The position numbers and the translations under genes were made by a program. The notes under the pieces were generated by a model, which made no database searches, was not told the DNA's origin, and saw only the letters and a list, made by a program, of their open reading frames with translations. From positions 124,001 through 188,000 of the forward strand of contig CCMQ01000005.1 of assembly GCA_000751835.1 (NCBI GenBank): a DNA stretch of 64,000 nucleotides, in the 5' to 3' direction. Below, piece by piece: positions 1 through 9,120 of the stretch (positions are counted from its first letter, which is position 1; the number at the start of each line of letters is the position of its first letter). The DNA is from Necropsobacter rosorum. Lineage in GTDB: Bacteria; Pseudomonadota; Gammaproteobacteria; Enterobacterales; Pasteurellaceae.

Positions 1-386
1 TGCCGGAGGTTGATGTGGCGTTGGTCACCGTTGACGATGAACGTTTGCTGTGGGGCGATGCGGATGAGCAGGCATGTTTGCGGCGTTTAGCGGCCTACGG
101 CATGAGTAAAATCGTGCTGAAACGGGGAAAGTGCGGTGCAATTTTGTGGCATAAGGGTGAACAAACCGTCGTGCCGACGACCGCGGTGGCGCAGGTGGTG
201 GACACCACTTCTGCCGGCGATGCGTTTAATGCCGGTTTTTTAAACGGTTATCTGCTGCAAAAGGATTTGGTGCATTGTTGCCGGCAGGGAAATCAGCTGG
301 CGGGCATTGTCATTCAGCACAAGGGCGCAATCATTCCGCCTTGTGCGACGCAGCATTTTATCAAACCATTTAATGAGGATAGCTAA
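1..386 (+). CDS. kdgK: 2-keto-3-deoxygluconate kinase, C-terminal part (cut by window edge)
   Basis: C-terminal ~128 residues of a PfkB/ribokinase-family sugar kinase. The reading frame is open back to base 3, so the gene begins before the window. The family signature DTTSAGDAFNAGFLNGYL is present; the Asp of GAGDAF-type motifs (here SAGDAF) is the catalytic base. KdgK phosphorylates 2-keto-3-deoxygluconate to KDPG in the cytoplasm. Its stop codon overlaps the next start (TAATG), and the next gene is KDPG aldolase, so the pair forms the lower part of hexuronate breakdown. The assignment as KDG kinase rather than another PfkB kinase rests mainly on this neighbour. Confidence 0.85.
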   Translation, partial: PEVDVALVTVDDERLLWGDADEQACLRRLAAYGMSKIVLKRGKCGAILWHKGEQTVVPTTAVAQVVDTTSAGDAFNAGFLNGYLLQKDLVHCCRQGNQLAGIVIQHKGAIIPPCATQHFIKPFNEDS

Positions 387-1024
387 TGACTTACACAACA
401 GCACAAATTATCGAAAAACTCGGACAGATTAAAGTCGTGCCTGTGATTGCGCTGGATAAGGCGGAAGATATTCTGCCGCTGGCGCAAACCTTGGCGGAAA
501 ACGGTTTGCCGGTGGTGGAAATTACCTTCCGTTCTGGCGCGGCGGCGGAGGCGATTCGTTTGCTGCGCCGTCAGCAGCCGGAGATACTGATTGCGGCAGG
601 AACGGTATTGACCGCCGAGCAGGTAGTGCAGGCGAAAAATGCCGGCGCAGATTTTGTGGTGACGCCGGGATTTAACCGGAAAATCGTGCGGCTTTGTCAG
701 GCGCTGGATTTGCCGATTACGCCGGGCGTCAATAATCCGATGGCGATTGAAGCGGCGTTGGAAATGGGCTTAAGTGCGGTGAAATTCTTCCCGGCGGAAG
801 CCAGCGGCGGGGTGAAAATGATTAAAGCTCTGCTCGGCCCTTATGCGCAACTACAGATTATGCCTACCGGCGGTATTAATGTGCAGAATATTACCGATTA
901 TCTGGCGATTGCCAATGTCGTCGCCTGCGGCGGTTCGTGGTTTGTGGAAAAATCCTTGATTGAAGCGAAAAACTGGGCGGAAATTGGGCGCTTAACCCGC
1001 GAAGTGGTGGCCAAAGTTCGCTAG
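386..1024 (+). CDS. eda: KDPG / 4-hydroxy-2-oxoglutarate aldolase
   Basis: 212 residues, the usual length for Eda. It cleaves 2-keto-3-deoxy-6-phosphogluconate to pyruvate and glyceraldehyde 3-phosphate. Class I aldolase features are visible: VVEITFRSG near residue 45, the AGTVL strand near 70, TPGFN near 93, and the Schiff-base lysine in AVKFFPAE near residue 132. The TIM-barrel ends with PTGGIN and the phosphate-binding GGSWF. The start overlaps the kdgK stop by one base, indicating translational coupling. An uptake signal lies just after the stop. Confidence 0.95.
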   Translation: MTYTTAQIIEKLGQIKVVPVIALDKAEDILPLAQTLAENGLPVVEITFRSGAAAEAIRLLRRQQPEILIAAGTVLTAEQVVQAKNAGADFVVTPGFNRKIVRLCQALDLPITPGVNNPMAIEAALEMGLSAVKFFPAEASGGVKMIKALLGPYAQLQIMPTGGINVQNITDYLAIANVVACGGSWFVEKSLIEAKNWAEIGRLTREVVAKVR

Positions 1025-1053
1025 CCGATTCTGCGCCGAAAAGCACCGCACTT

Positions 1054-1503
1054 TTATAAACATAACGCCATGACGATGGCGTTTTCCCGTCCGCCTTGCG
1101 GGGTCGGATAGTAATTTTTGCGCATATCCACCTGATTAAAGCCGCATTGTTGGTAAAGATGTTGGGCGCCGGTATTCGATTGGCGCACTTCCAGCCAGAG
1201 CGTTGCGATGCCTTTCTGACGCAATTGTGCGATCAGATGCTCCAGCAGCAACTTGCCTAAACCCTGCCCCTGAAACGGCGGATCGATGGCGATGTTGAAC
1301 AGCGTCGCTTCATCCAGCACGGTCTGGCAGATGGCAAACCCGAGAATTTCGCCATGATGATTGCGGATTTTCAAATTGAGGTAGCGTTCGCCCTGATTGT
1401 TTTTTAATGTACCGAACGACCACGGCACAAGGTGAGCGGCTTGTTCGATTGCGAACAGGCGCGGAAAATCCGCCTCTTCAAGATCAGCAACGTTAAATTT
1501 CAT
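1054..1503 (-). CDS. rimI: Ribosomal protein S18 alanine N-acetyltransferase
   Basis: 149-residue GNAT acetyltransferase. RimI acetylates the N-terminal alanine of ribosomal protein S18. The acetyl-CoA loop QGQGLGKLLLEHL is seen near residues 76-88, and LWLEVRQSNTGAQHLYQQCGF near 102-122 is the RimI-type C-terminal signature. The start at 1503 gives the MKFNVADL N-terminus; a longer frame exists but would run into holD. The start overlaps the holD stop (TGATG), so the two are translationally coupled; holD-rimI is also the order in enterobacteria. Confidence 0.93.
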   Translation of the reverse strand: MKFNVADLEEADFPRLFAIEQAAHLVPWSFGTLKNNQGERYLNLKIRNHHGEILGFAICQTVLDEATLFNIAIDPPFQGQGLGKLLLEHLIAQLRQKGIATLWLEVRQSNTGAQHLYQQCGFNQVDMRKNYYPTPQGGRENAIVMALCL

Positions 1504-1916
1504 CAATCGACCTGCCGTTGAATTTGTTGCCATAAACGGCGCTTGGCTTGCGGATCCTGTTGCAGCGTCGGCCAGTCGGGCGACTGCCACTGCGCCAACG
1601 CCTGTTTACAGTAAATCAAAGTGCGGTCGATTTTTTGCGCATTATCGCTCAGCAGCCAGTAATGAACCGAATGTTGCAGGTTAAGCAGCGGCGCAAAATC
1701 AAAATTGATGCAAAGGCAATCCTGCGCGGGCATTTCGATACTGCGCAAAATGTCGTTGAGCAGCGGATGTGTTTTGGCAATTTCCTGTTCGGCAATAATT
1801 ACCAACCGGATATTCTGGCCGACGGACATCGTCGCCGCACCTTTCAATGCTGCGGGACGGCTGAGCCGCCATTGGGTGATGCCCATTTCCTGTAAGAGAA
1901 GATCGCGTCTGTTCAT
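1503..1916 (-). CDS. holD: DNA polymerase III psi subunit
   Basis: 137 residues, the usual size for HolD. The psi subunit bridges the clamp loader and chi, which binds SSB. The N-terminal MNRRDLLLQEMGITQWRLSRP matches the conserved segment that contacts the clamp loader, and the rest is the Rossmann-like psi domain. The start at 1916 is chosen for this N-terminus; upstream in-frame codons extend into the divergent rsmC gene. The gene is transcribed away from rsmC across a ~60-base gap and overlaps rimI by one base. Confidence 0.9.
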   Translation of the reverse strand: MNRRDLLLQEMGITQWRLSRPAALKGAATMSVGQNIRLVIIAEQEIAKTHPLLNDILRSIEMPAQDCLCINFDFAPLLNLQHSVHYWLLSDNAQKIDRTLIYCKQALAQWQSPDWPTLQQDPQAKRRLWQQIQRQVD

Positions 1917-1978
1917 CGGTATGTGATTTCCTTTATAATAGGCGCCAATTTTAACCAATAATGTATAGGATTGATAGG

Positions 1979-2965
1979 GTGATTTCTCTCGAAAGTCAGG
2001 TTCTGGAACGCCATTTGGCTTTTTTGGCCGGTAAAAGCCTGCTGATTGCCGGCGGGATGCATGATGATTTTCCGGCGCAGCTTGCACGGTCGGCGCAGTC
2101 CGTCCGGATTTGGTCGTGTTATTTCGATTATGCCGACGGCAAAAGTGCGGTGGATTTTTCCGTCTTTTTTAGCGGACAGGCGGATTTGCTGATTTATTAC
2201 TGGACAAAAAACAAACAGGAAGTCAATTTCCAGCTGATGCAGCTGCTGGCACAGGCGCCGCAAGGGCAGGAAATGCTGATTATCGGAGAAAACCGTTGCG
2301 GCGTGCGCTCGGCGGAAACGCTGCTGACGCCTTACGGTGAGATTGCGAAAATCGACGGCGCCCGTCGTTGCGGGCTGTATCATTTTTCGCTGCAAAACCG
2401 ACCGCACTTTGCAGCCGATCATTATTGGAAAACCTATCGACCGCTTGATAATCTTACCGTTTACAGCCTGCCGGGCGTGTTCAGCGCCAACGAACTGGAT
2501 GCCGGTACGGCACTGCTGCTTTCCACCTTCGATGAACCCATACGCGGCAACGTGCTGGATCTCGGCTGTGGCGCCGGAGTGATCGGCAGCTATATCAAAC
2601 GGCGCAACCCGCAAATCAACCTCACCATGACGGATATTCACGCCATGGCGCTGGCTTCCGCTGAGCGGACATTGACGGCAAACCAATTGCAGGGCAAAGT
2701 TATCGCAAGCGACGTGTTCTCCCGCATTTCGGATAAATTCGAACTGATTATTTCCAATCCGCCGTTTCATGACGGCATCGACACCGCCTACCGCGCGGTA
2801 GAAACATTAATCCGACAGGCAAAATGGCATTTAACCCCCGGCGGCGAACTGCGCCTCGTTGCAAACGCCTTCCTGCCGTACCCCGATTTACTGGATCAAC
2901 ATTTCGGTCGGCATCAGGTACTGGCCAAAACCGGAAAGTTTAAGGTGTATTCGGTAAGGAATTAG
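1979..2965 (+). CDS. rsmC: 16S rRNA m2G1207 methyltransferase
   Basis: RsmC methylates N2 of G1207 in 16S rRNA within the 30S subunit. It is a two-domain protein: a degenerate N-terminal methyltransferase-like half and a functional C-terminal half with the SAM motif VLDLGCGAGVIGSY and the N6/N2-type motif SNPPFHDG near residue 260. A GTG start at 1979 is preferred (328 residues, VISLESQVLERHL) because AGGA lies 8 bases upstream; an ATG at 1961 adds six residues but has no good ribosome site. It is followed by an inverted uptake-signal hairpin. Confidence 0.92.
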   Translation: MISLESQVLERHLAFLAGKSLLIAGGMHDDFPAQLARSAQSVRIWSCYFDYADGKSAVDFSVFFSGQADLLIYYWTKNKQEVNFQLMQLLAQAPQGQEMLIIGENRCGVRSAETLLTPYGEIAKIDGARRCGLYHFSLQNRPHFAADHYWKTYRPLDNLTVYSLPGVFSANELDAGTALLLSTFDEPIRGNVLDLGCGAGVIGSYIKRRNPQINLTMTDIHAMALASAERTLTANQLQGKVIASDVFSRISDKFELIISNPPFHDGIDTAYRAVETLIRQAKWHLTPGGELRLVANAFLPYPDLLDQHFGRHQVLAKTGKFKVYSVRN

Positions 2966-2971
2966 CAAGTT

Positions 2972-3012
2972 AAAAGTGCGGTGAAAAATACCAAAATTTT
3001 CACCGCACTTTT
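2972..3012. terminator. Bidirectional terminator made of two inverted uptake signals
   Basis: A perfect 16-base inverted repeat (AAAAGTGCGGTGAAAA at 2972-2987 and its complement at 2997-3012) with a 9-base loop. Each arm contains one 9-base uptake signal. It sits between the convergent rsmC and a conserved small gene, so it can stop transcription from both sides. Confidence 0.85.
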
Positions 3013-3016
3013 CACA

Positions 3017-3310
3017 TCAAACCGTGACCCCCAGATTGCCGATTTTCACGCCCAGGAAACCGAGCGAGACGGGATCCAGATAATCGCCCAAAAATTTAAA
3101 TAATGCCTGCAAATCGGTAAAAGTGCGGTTGATTTTGACCTGATCTTCCACTTTGCGGGTAAATTCATAACTGATCGTTTCGCCGTCAATATGGGCTTCC
3201 AGCGTCAGATAAATTTTTTCAAAAAAATGGCTGCGTGCGCCTTCTTCGCCCGGATCACTGATACGCACATTCCAGTTATTGCTGAATAACACTTCCGTTT
3301 TTATTGACAT
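3017..3310 (-). CDS. Conserved small protein of unknown function
   Basis: 97 residues, cytoplasmic, no signal peptide or membrane segment. The start at 3310 (MSIKTEVLFSNNWNVRISD) is preceded by GAGG at 8 bases, which rules out the upstream in-frame start. The sequence mixes charged and hydrophobic residues and carries an internal uptake signal encoding part of VKINRTF. It looks like a family-restricted Pasteurellaceae protein; I cannot name a function. The convergent rsmC is separated by the uptake-signal terminator. Confidence 0.7.
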   Translation of the reverse strand: MSIKTEVLFSNNWNVRISDPGEEGARSHFFEKIYLTLEAHIDGETISYEFTRKVEDQVKINRTFTDLQALFKFLGDYLDPVSLGFLGVKIGNLGVTV

Positions 3311-3340
3311 AATAATGACCTCTGTGGTTTGCATAATAAA

Positions 3341-3391
3341 AAAAGCCCGATTATAAAATCTTTGTCACCAAAAATCTGATAATCGGGCTTT
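3341..3391 (-). terminator. arfA 3' hairpin overlapping its own stop codon
   Basis: A perfect 13-bp stem (3342-3354 with 3379-3391, 24-base loop) lies across the end of arfA. On the coding strand the left arm encodes ESPII, the stop codon TAA (3353-3351) falls at the start of the right arm, and seven T residues follow. It can act as an intrinsic terminator, and as a long stem it is also a candidate RNase III substrate. In H. influenzae and P. multocida comparable arfA hairpins are reported to be cut by RNase III to give a non-stop mRNA. Confidence 0.85.
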
Positions 3392-3596
3392 CGAGTAATT
3401 TCCCGGCATGTTTCGCTTTACGCTGATAGCTGCCTTTTCCCTTGCGTTTTTTCTCGATGCGTTGGCGAAACAGGCGATCGTGCAGTAAGGCCTGCAGTGC
3501 GTTATCGCGAATCGTGCCTTTATGGTGCCGGTAGGCGACAGGCGGCAGTCCGGCCTCGCTGTTGACCGCTAAATGCGGTTGATGTTTGTTGCTCAT
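3351..3596 (-). CDS. arfA: Alternative ribosome-rescue factor A
   Basis: 81 residues. ArfA enters ribosomes stalled on non-stop mRNA and recruits RF2 as a backup to tmRNA. The core [39 protein letters not shown] matches the active part of E. coli ArfA, including the Lys/Gly-rich KGKGSY segment that sits in the mRNA channel. The N-terminus is about 20 residues longer than in E. coli. The start at 3596 follows AGGAGC. The last codons and stop lie in a strong hairpin, which fits the known control in which ArfA is made from a truncated mRNA and degraded when tmRNA works. Confidence 0.9.
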   Translation of the reverse strand: MSNKHQPHLAVNSEAGLPPVAYRHHKGTIRDNALQALLHDRLFRQRIEKKRKGKGSYQRKAKHAGKLLESPIIRFLVTKIL

Positions 3597-3652
3597 AAGC
3601 GCTCCTGATAAAATAAACGCCCTGTTTCGGGCGGGCGTCATTATAAACGAAA

Positions 3653-4003
3653 TTATAAAATTGCTAAAACACTTTCTGGCGGGCGGCCGATTTTCGCTTT
3701 TTCACCGTTGACCACAATCGGCCGTTCCAGTAATGCGGAATGGTCGGCGATGGCCTGCAGCAGCTGTTGTTCGCTGAGTGTTGGATCGTCCAGCTTTAAT
3801 GTGCGGTACAGCTCATCTTTGGTGCGCATCATTTCCCGTACGCTGCCGACCTGTAATTTGTCCGCCAGCGTTTGCAGTTCCGCCACGCCATAGCGTTTTT
3901 GCAGGTATAGCTCAATTTCCGGGTTGATGTGGTGCTGTTCCAGCAGAGCCAAGGTTTGGCGGCTTTTTGAACAGTGAGGGTTATGATAGATTTTAACGCT
4001 CAT
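3653..4003 (-). CDS. ArsC-family thioredoxin-fold protein (YfgD-like)
   Basis: 116 residues. The N-terminus [21 protein letters not shown] has the single Cys of the ArsC family at residue 11, followed by the S-K-S-R loop, and residues 94-109 have [16 protein letters not shown], the family's anion-loop Arg region. Classical ArsC reduces arsenate with glutaredoxin. No arsB or arsR lies nearby and the gene is divergent from perM, as yfgD is in E. coli, so a housekeeping paralogue rather than a resistance gene is likely. The start at 4003 follows AAAGGAG. Confidence 0.85.
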   Translation of the reverse strand: MSVKIYHNPHCSKSRQTLALLEQHHINPEIELYLQKRYGVAELQTLADKLQVGSVREMMRTKDELYRTLKLDDPTLSEQQLLQAIADHSALLERPIVVNGEKAKIGRPPESVLAIL

Positions 4004-4081
4004 AGAAAAACTCCTTTGCAGATACAAATCCTTGAAATTTTACCTTATAATCAGTAGAAATGCTCGTTGTAAGGATATTTT

Positions 4082-5137
4082 ATGCTGGAAATGTTAAGAA
4101 ATTGGTATAACCGCCGTTTTAGTGATCCGCAGGCGATGGCGCTGCTTGCCATTTTGCTGTTTGGGTTTGTGGCGATTTATTTTTTCAGTGATTTGCTGGC
4201 GCCGTTGCTGATTGCGATTGTGCTGGCGTATTTACTGGAATGGCCGATTCGCATTCTGAATGAAAAGCTGAAATGTCCGCGTCTGTTGGCCACCGTTCTG
4301 GTGCTGGGCAGTTTTACCGGACTGGTGCTGGTGGCGAGTCTGGTGCTGATTCCGACGCTGGTCAATCAGACTGTGAATCTGTTCAGCGATTTGCCGCACA
4401 TGTTCAACCGGCTTAACGAATGGCTGCTTTCTCTGCCGGAAGATTACCCGGAAGTGGTTGATTATCAAATGGTTGATGCAATTTTCAGCAGCATTAAAAG
4501 TAAAATTCTGGGCTTCGGCGAATCTGCGTTGAAGTTTTCCGTCAGTTCTATTCTCAGTCTGGTCACGCTGGGAATTTACGCCTTTTTGGTGCCGCTGATG
4601 GTGTTTTTTCTGCTGAAGGATAAACAGGAACTGATGACTTATATCAGCGGTTTTTTACCGCGCAACCGCACGCTGGCGTATAAAGTGTGGCAGGAAATGC
4701 AGCTGCAGATCGCCAATTATATCCGCGGTAAAATTTTCGAGATTCTGATTGTCGCGGTGATCACCTACGTCATCTTTCTGTTTTTCGGTTTGAATTATCC
4801 GTTGCTGCTGGCGGTGGCGGTGGGGCTTTCGGTGCTGATTCCTTACATCGGTGCGGTGCTGGTGACGATACCGGTGGTGCTGGTGGCGATATTCCAGTTC
4901 GGTGCGACGCCGACATTCTGGTCGCTGATGATCGCCTATCTGGTCATACAACTGCTGGACGGCAATTTGCTGGTGCCGTTTTTGTTTTCCGAAGCGGTTA
5001 ATCTGCATCCGCTGACCATTATCGTTGCGGTGCTGATTTTCGGCGGATTGTGGGGCTTTTGGGGCGTGTTTTTTGCTATTCCGTTAGCGACGCTGGTAAA
5101 AGCGGTCGTGCATGCCTGGCCGTCCGAAGACGCCTGA
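4082..5137 (+). CDS. perM: AI-2E family transporter, PerM-like
   Basis: 351-residue inner-membrane protein. Two hydrophobic segments near the N-terminus (residues ~18-55) are followed by one near 80-95, a cytoplasmic stretch, and a cluster of C-terminal helices (~155-340) with [17 protein letters not shown], typical of the family. Members move small molecules or Na+/H+; the substrate here is unknown. It is divergent from the ArsC-like gene. An uptake signal follows the stop. Confidence 0.88.
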   Translation: MLEMLRNWYNRRFSDPQAMALLAILLFGFVAIYFFSDLLAPLLIAIVLAYLLEWPIRILNEKLKCPRLLATVLVLGSFTGLVLVASLVLIPTLVNQTVNLFSDLPHMFNRLNEWLLSLPEDYPEVVDYQMVDAIFSSIKSKILGFGESALKFSVSSILSLVTLGIYAFLVPLMVFFLLKDKQELMTYISGFLPRNRTLAYKVWQEMQLQIANYIRGKIFEILIVAVITYVIFLFFGLNYPLLLAVAVGLSVLIPYIGAVLVTIPVVLVAIFQFGATPTFWSLMIAYLVIQLLDGNLLVPFLFSEAVNLHPLTIIVAVLIFGGLWGFWGVFFAIPLATLVKAVVHAWPSEDA

Positions 5138-5183
5138 AAAGTGCGGTGAAATTGTTAACGGTTTTTAATCTGGCAGGTGTCAT

Positions 5184-6671
5184 GTGAAAGGGTTATTTCT
5201 ACGCATTATCGGTGCCGTTGCATTGTTGCTGTGGGCCATCGACATGGTGTTTCCGTGGCAGAAAATCATGCTGTCGGAAGAAAACCGCTACAGCGCGATC
5301 CAATCCCGCGGCAAGCTGATTGTCGGCACGATCAATAATCCGATTTCTTATTTTATCGGCATTGAAGGGCAGTCCGGGCTGGAATACGAATTAAGCAAAG
5401 CGTTCGCCGATTATTTGAATGTGGAGCTGGAAGTGCGTCCGATGGCTACCGGCGAAGAACTGTTTTCTGCGCTGGCGAAACATCAGATCGACATTGCGGC
5501 GGCCAATTTACTGTATCAGCCCGGCAGGCTGGAGAATTTTCAAATCGGCCCGGCTTATTATTCCGCATCCTGGCAGCTAGCTTACCGCAAAGGGGAGAAT
5601 CGTCCGCTTTCGCTACAGCAGCTAAACGGCAAACTGGTGATCGCTGCCGGTTCGGAACTTGACGGGCTGTTAGCGACCTTTAAGGAGCAGTATCCGCAGT
5701 TGAGCTGGACGGTGGCGGATAACACGCAGGAAGAATTATTGTTGCAGGTGGCGGAAGGTAAAATTGATTATACGGTGGCAAATTCCATTGATGTGTCTAT
5801 TACCCAGCAAATTAAACCTCAGCTCGCCGTCGCCTTTGATGTCACCGACGAATCCACCGTACACTGGTATTTGCCGAATAATTCTTACAGCGAATTGCAG
5901 GCGGCATTGCTGGATTTTATGAACGGTGCGATTGAAACCGGATTAATCGCGCGAATCGAAGAAAAATATTTTAATCATCTAGGGCAATTCGATTATGTGG
6001 ATACCCGCTCTTACCTGACGGCGATTGAGACGACCCTGCCTAAATTCGCGCCGTTGTTCGAAAAATATAAGGGGGAGCTGGACTGGCGTTTGCTGGCGGC
6101 GGTGGCGTATCAGGAATCGCACTGGAATCCGGACGCCACTTCGCCCACCGGCGTTCGCGGCATGATGATGCTGACCAAGGCCACTGCCGATCGAATGAAA
6201 ATCGGCAATCGGCGCGATCCGGAGCAGAGCATTAAAGCCGGTTCGGAATATTTACATTTATTACTGGGGCAAATGCCGGACAGCATTTTGCCGGAAGATC
6301 GGATTTGGTTTGCCTTAGCGGCATATAATATGGGGCTGGGGCATTTACTGGATGCGCGCCGGTTGACCAAAAATCTGGGCGGCGATCCGGATAATTGGCT
6401 GGATGTGAAAAAAAATCTACCGCTGTTGGCGGAAAGACGGCATTATACTAATCTGAAATACGGTTATGCGCGCGGCTACGAGGCGTTTCAATATGTGGAA
6501 AATATCCGTCGGTATATGAACAGTATTGTCAATTATCACCGTGTGCAGCAAAGTCAGACCGAACAGAATGACGCACAACCGACGGCACAGCATGACGGCG
6601 CGGCGACGCAATATACACCGCTTTCGGCGACGGACGACGATATTAAACATAACCAAGTGGAAAATAAATAA
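5184..6671 (+). CDS. mltF: Membrane-bound lytic murein transglycosylase F
   Basis: 495 residues. An N-terminal hydrophobic anchor (residues 3-22) is followed by a periplasmic solute-binding-like domain (about 40-265) and a lytic transglycosylase domain (about 285-450). The catalytic Glu is in [24 protein letters not shown] (AYQESHW), with AAYNMGLGH further on. It cleaves peptidoglycan with 1,6-anhydro ring formation. The start is GTG at 5184 (an overlapping ATG at 5182 is out of frame and closes at once). The C-terminal ~45 residues are low-complexity, rich in Gln, Thr and Asp. Confidence 0.92.
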   Translation: MKGLFLRIIGAVALLLWAIDMVFPWQKIMLSEENRYSAIQSRGKLIVGTINNPISYFIGIEGQSGLEYELSKAFADYLNVELEVRPMATGEELFSALAKHQIDIAAANLLYQPGRLENFQIGPAYYSASWQLAYRKGENRPLSLQQLNGKLVIAAGSELDGLLATFKEQYPQLSWTVADNTQEELLLQVAEGKIDYTVANSIDVSITQQIKPQLAVAFDVTDESTVHWYLPNNSYSELQAALLDFMNGAIETGLIARIEEKYFNHLGQFDYVDTRSYLTAIETTLPKFAPLFEKYKGELDWRLLAAVAYQESHWNPDATSPTGVRGMMMLTKATADRMKIGNRRDPEQSIKAGSEYLHLLLGQMPDSILPEDRIWFALAAYNMGLGHLLDARRLTKNLGGDPDNWLDVKKNLPLLAERRHYTNLKYGYARGYEAFQYVENIRRYMNSIVNYHRVQQSQTEQNDAQPTAQHDGAATQYTPLSATDDDIKHNQVENK

Positions 6672-6685
6672 ACGAAGAGGTTGTT

Positions 6686-6841
6686 ATGGCAGTAAAAAGA
6701 AAAACGTTTTTAAAAAATAACCGTAAACTGTTCAGCTTATCGCAGGGACGCGCACTGCGTCTGAAACGCCTGAAACAACGAAAAACCCGACTATGGGCAA
6801 GACACTCCCTGCAGTTTGTGGTGCAGGATATTTGTTGTTAG
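6686..6841 (+). CDS. Small basic protein of unknown function
   Basis: 51 codons starting MAVKRKTFLKNNRKLF and ending in QDICC. It is strongly basic in the first 40 residues (many Lys and Arg) and ends with two Cys. A good ribosome site, GAAGAGG, lies 5 bases before the ATG, 14 bases after the mltF stop, and an uptake-signal hairpin follows. This context supports a real gene, co-transcribed with mltF. I do not recognise the family; nucleic-acid or ribosome binding would suit its charge but is a guess. Confidence 0.6.
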   Translation: MAVKRKTFLKNNRKLFSLSQGRALRLKRLKQRKTRLWARHSLQFVVQDICC

Positions 6842-6860
6842 GTTGATGGTAAAAAGTTGG

Positions 6861-6888
6861 AAAAGTGCGGTAAAAAAACCGCACTTTT
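6861..6888. terminator. Inverted uptake-signal terminator
   Basis: AAAAGTGCGGT (6861-6871) and its complement (6878-6888) form an 11-bp stem with a 6-base loop, followed by a T run on the + strand and preceded by an A-rich stretch that gives U residues on the other strand. It separates the convergent mltF unit and dsbB. Confidence 0.85.
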
Positions 6889-6894
6889 TTTAGA

Positions 6895-7428
6895 TTATTT
6901 AAACAGCAGGCGGCGCTTTTTAGTTGTTTTCAGCTGGCTTATCAGCAGCAGGATGAAAAGCAGGGTGTAAAAAGCGAAGATCACGGCAATCCATTGTGCC
7001 ATTGACAGTCCCCAGAGTTTCCACACTACATCCGAGCAGGAGCCGTAAGGGCTGAACACTGCGGGAAACCATTGATCCAGCGGTAAGGTGTGGGGAAACT
7101 CCGCTTTATAAGCACATTGATTCCAAGGGGCGGGGTGCAGTTGATAATCGACATGCTTGAGGGCCAGAAGCAGCCCTTTTACGGCGCTGCCCAGTCCGAT
7201 TAATAACGCGGTCAGGCGTAAAATTAGCAGACGGGGCGTGATAAGCCCGATAAGCCCGGCAACGGCGATACCGAATAATGCTACACGTTCGTAAATACAC
7301 ATGACGCAGGGCGCCAAATCCATGCCGTACTGAAAGTAAAGCGCACTGCCTTCCAGTGCCAGTGCGGACAGCAACAGCAGCAGCCAGCCTGCGCGATGTA
7401 TTGATAAGTCTTTTAAATAGTTCAGCAT
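6895..7428 (-). CDS. dsbB: Disulfide bond formation protein B
   Basis: 177-residue inner-membrane protein with four transmembrane helices (roughly 12-30, 45-65, 70-90, 145-165). DsbB reoxidises periplasmic DsbA and passes electrons to quinones. The first periplasmic loop has the redox pair CVMC (residues ~41-44), and the second loop has single Cys residues in NQCAYK and YGSCSD that form the second pair. ATG at 7428 follows AAAGGAC. The gene lies directly behind nhaB on the same strand, 21 bases away. Confidence 0.95.
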   Translation of the reverse strand: MLNYLKDLSIHRAGWLLLLLSALALEGSALYFQYGMDLAPCVMCIYERVALFGIAVAGLIGLITPRLLILRLTALLIGLGSAVKGLLLALKHVDYQLHPAPWNQCAYKAEFPHTLPLDQWFPAVFSPYGSCSDVVWKLWGLSMAQWIAVIFAFYTLLFILLLISQLKTTKKRRLLFK

Positions 7429-7449
7429 TATTTGTCCTTTATCTTTTTA

Positions 7450-8991
7450 TTATACCGGCATGATCAGCCCCAGCTGCGTCAGCATTTGAGTGGCCGCCGG
7501 CAGTACATATTCTACCGCAAGTAGGCCTATCAATGACAGTACAATGGTGTATGGCAATGCCATATAAACCATTTTGCCGTAAGACAAGCGGATAAGCGGT
7601 GCCAATGATGAAGTGAGCAAGAATAAAAATGCCGCCTGTCCGTTCGGTGTGGCAACCGACGGCAGGTTCGTCCCGGTGTTGATCGCCACCGCGATAAGTT
7701 CGAACTGTCCCAGAGAAATTACGCCCTGTTCCAGTGCGGTTTTGGCTTCGTTGATGTAAACCGTGGCGACGAATACGTTATCCGAAATCGCAGACAGTAC
7801 GCCGTTGAAGATATAGAACAAGATTAATTGTGCGCTTTCGCTGGCAGACAACACAAAATGAATGATCGGTGCGAATAGTTGCTGGTCGATAATCACGGCG
7901 ACTACAGAGAAAAACACGACGAGCAGGGCGGTAAACGGTAAGGATTCCTGAAACGCTTTGCCCAAAGCATGTTCGCTGGTTACGCCGCAAAGTGCGGTAC
8001 AGAAAATGATAATACTTAAACCGATAAGCCCGACCGCTGCCAGATGAAAGGCCAGACCGATAACCAGCCAAATGCCGACCAGCGCCTGAATCACCAGTTT
8101 AATGCGTTCCTGCTTGTTCATTTTCAGTTCGCGGCTGCGATCAAATCTGGCTAATACGCCCCAGACTTTACGCGGCAGTTTTGCACCGTAACCGAATAAA
8201 CGGAATTTTTCTACCAATACGCAGGTCAGCACGCCGCATACCAATACCGGCACGGTAACCGGACTCATGCGCAGGAAAAATTCGCCGAAGCCCCATTTCG
8301 CTTGTTCCGCGATAATCAGGTTCTGCGGTTCGCCCACCATAGTCATGACGCCGCCCAGTGCGGTACCCACTGCCGCGTGCATCATCAGGCTGCGCAGAAA
8401 CGCTCTGAATTGTTCCAGCGTTTCTTTTCGATTGCCGATATGTTTGTCATCATTGATATCATCGGAATCGTCGAAGTTTTTTCCGGAGGCGACTTTATGA
8501 TATACCCCGTAAAAGCCCATACCGACGCTGATAATTACCGCCATGACGGTCAGCGCATCCAGGAAGGCGGAGAGAAACGCGGCGCTGAGACAAAAAGAAA
8601 GGGAAAGTACCAGTTTGGAGCGGATGCTGAGCAGCAGTTTAGTGAACACGAATAAGAGCAGTTGTTTCATGAAATAGATGCCGGCGACCATAAACATCAG
8701 CAGCAGAATCACTTCAAAGTTAGCCATAATTTCGGCTTTCACATGCTCCGGCTTGGTCATGCCGATGATCACCGCTTCCAGCGCCAGCAGCCCGCCCGGT
8801 TGCAACGGATAGCATTTTAATGCCATGGCGAGGGTAAAAATAAATTGTGCGACTAACACCCAACCGGCAAGAAAGGGACTGACGAAAAAAAATAATAACG
8901 GATTCAGAATAAGAAACCCGACAATAGATAATTTATACCAATCGGGGCTGGAACCTAAAAAGTTTTTAAGAAATGCTTGTGTATAACTCAT
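7450..8991 (-). CDS. nhaB: Na+/H+ antiporter NhaB
   Basis: 513 residues, equal to E. coli NhaB. Electrogenic sodium/proton exchanger of the inner membrane, with about 12 hydrophobic segments. The N-terminal [20 protein letters not shown] aligns with the family start, so 8991 is chosen over an in-frame ATG at 9027. Conserved stretches such as [15 protein letters not shown] and [22 protein letters not shown] are visible. It is divergent from fadR across about 130 bases, the same neighbour as in enterobacteria. Confidence 0.95.
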   Translation of the reverse strand: MSYTQAFLKNFLGSSPDWYKLSIVGFLILNPLLFFFVSPFLAGWVLVAQFIFTLAMALKCYPLQPGGLLALEAVIIGMTKPEHVKAEIMANFEVILLLMFMVAGIYFMKQLLLFVFTKLLLSIRSKLVLSLSFCLSAAFLSAFLDALTVMAVIISVGMGFYGVYHKVASGKNFDDSDDINDDKHIGNRKETLEQFRAFLRSLMMHAAVGTALGGVMTMVGEPQNLIIAEQAKWGFGEFFLRMSPVTVPVLVCGVLTCVLVEKFRLFGYGAKLPRKVWGVLARFDRSRELKMNKQERIKLVIQALVGIWLVIGLAFHLAAVGLIGLSIIIFCTALCGVTSEHALGKAFQESLPFTALLVVFFSVVAVIIDQQLFAPIIHFVLSASESAQLILFYIFNGVLSAISDNVFVATVYINEAKTALEQGVISLGQFELIAVAINTGTNLPSVATPNGQAAFLFLLTSSLAPLIRLSYGKMVYMALPYTIVLSLIGLLAVEYVLPAATQMLTQLGLIMPV

Positions 8992-9120
8992 AATATTTAC
9001 AACCTTAACATAAAAAAATGCATCCATGTAATTGTAATATATACTGCTTTCAAGGATAATAAGAAATCTTTATTTTGTTATCTATATCACAATTTTTTCA
9101 ATCTCATATAGAAGAAACGC

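Noticed and set aside
1548-1926. Open frames on the + strand opposite holD (and many similar ones elsewhere)
   Set aside because: They lie opposite well-supported genes, lack ribosome sites and show no family features.
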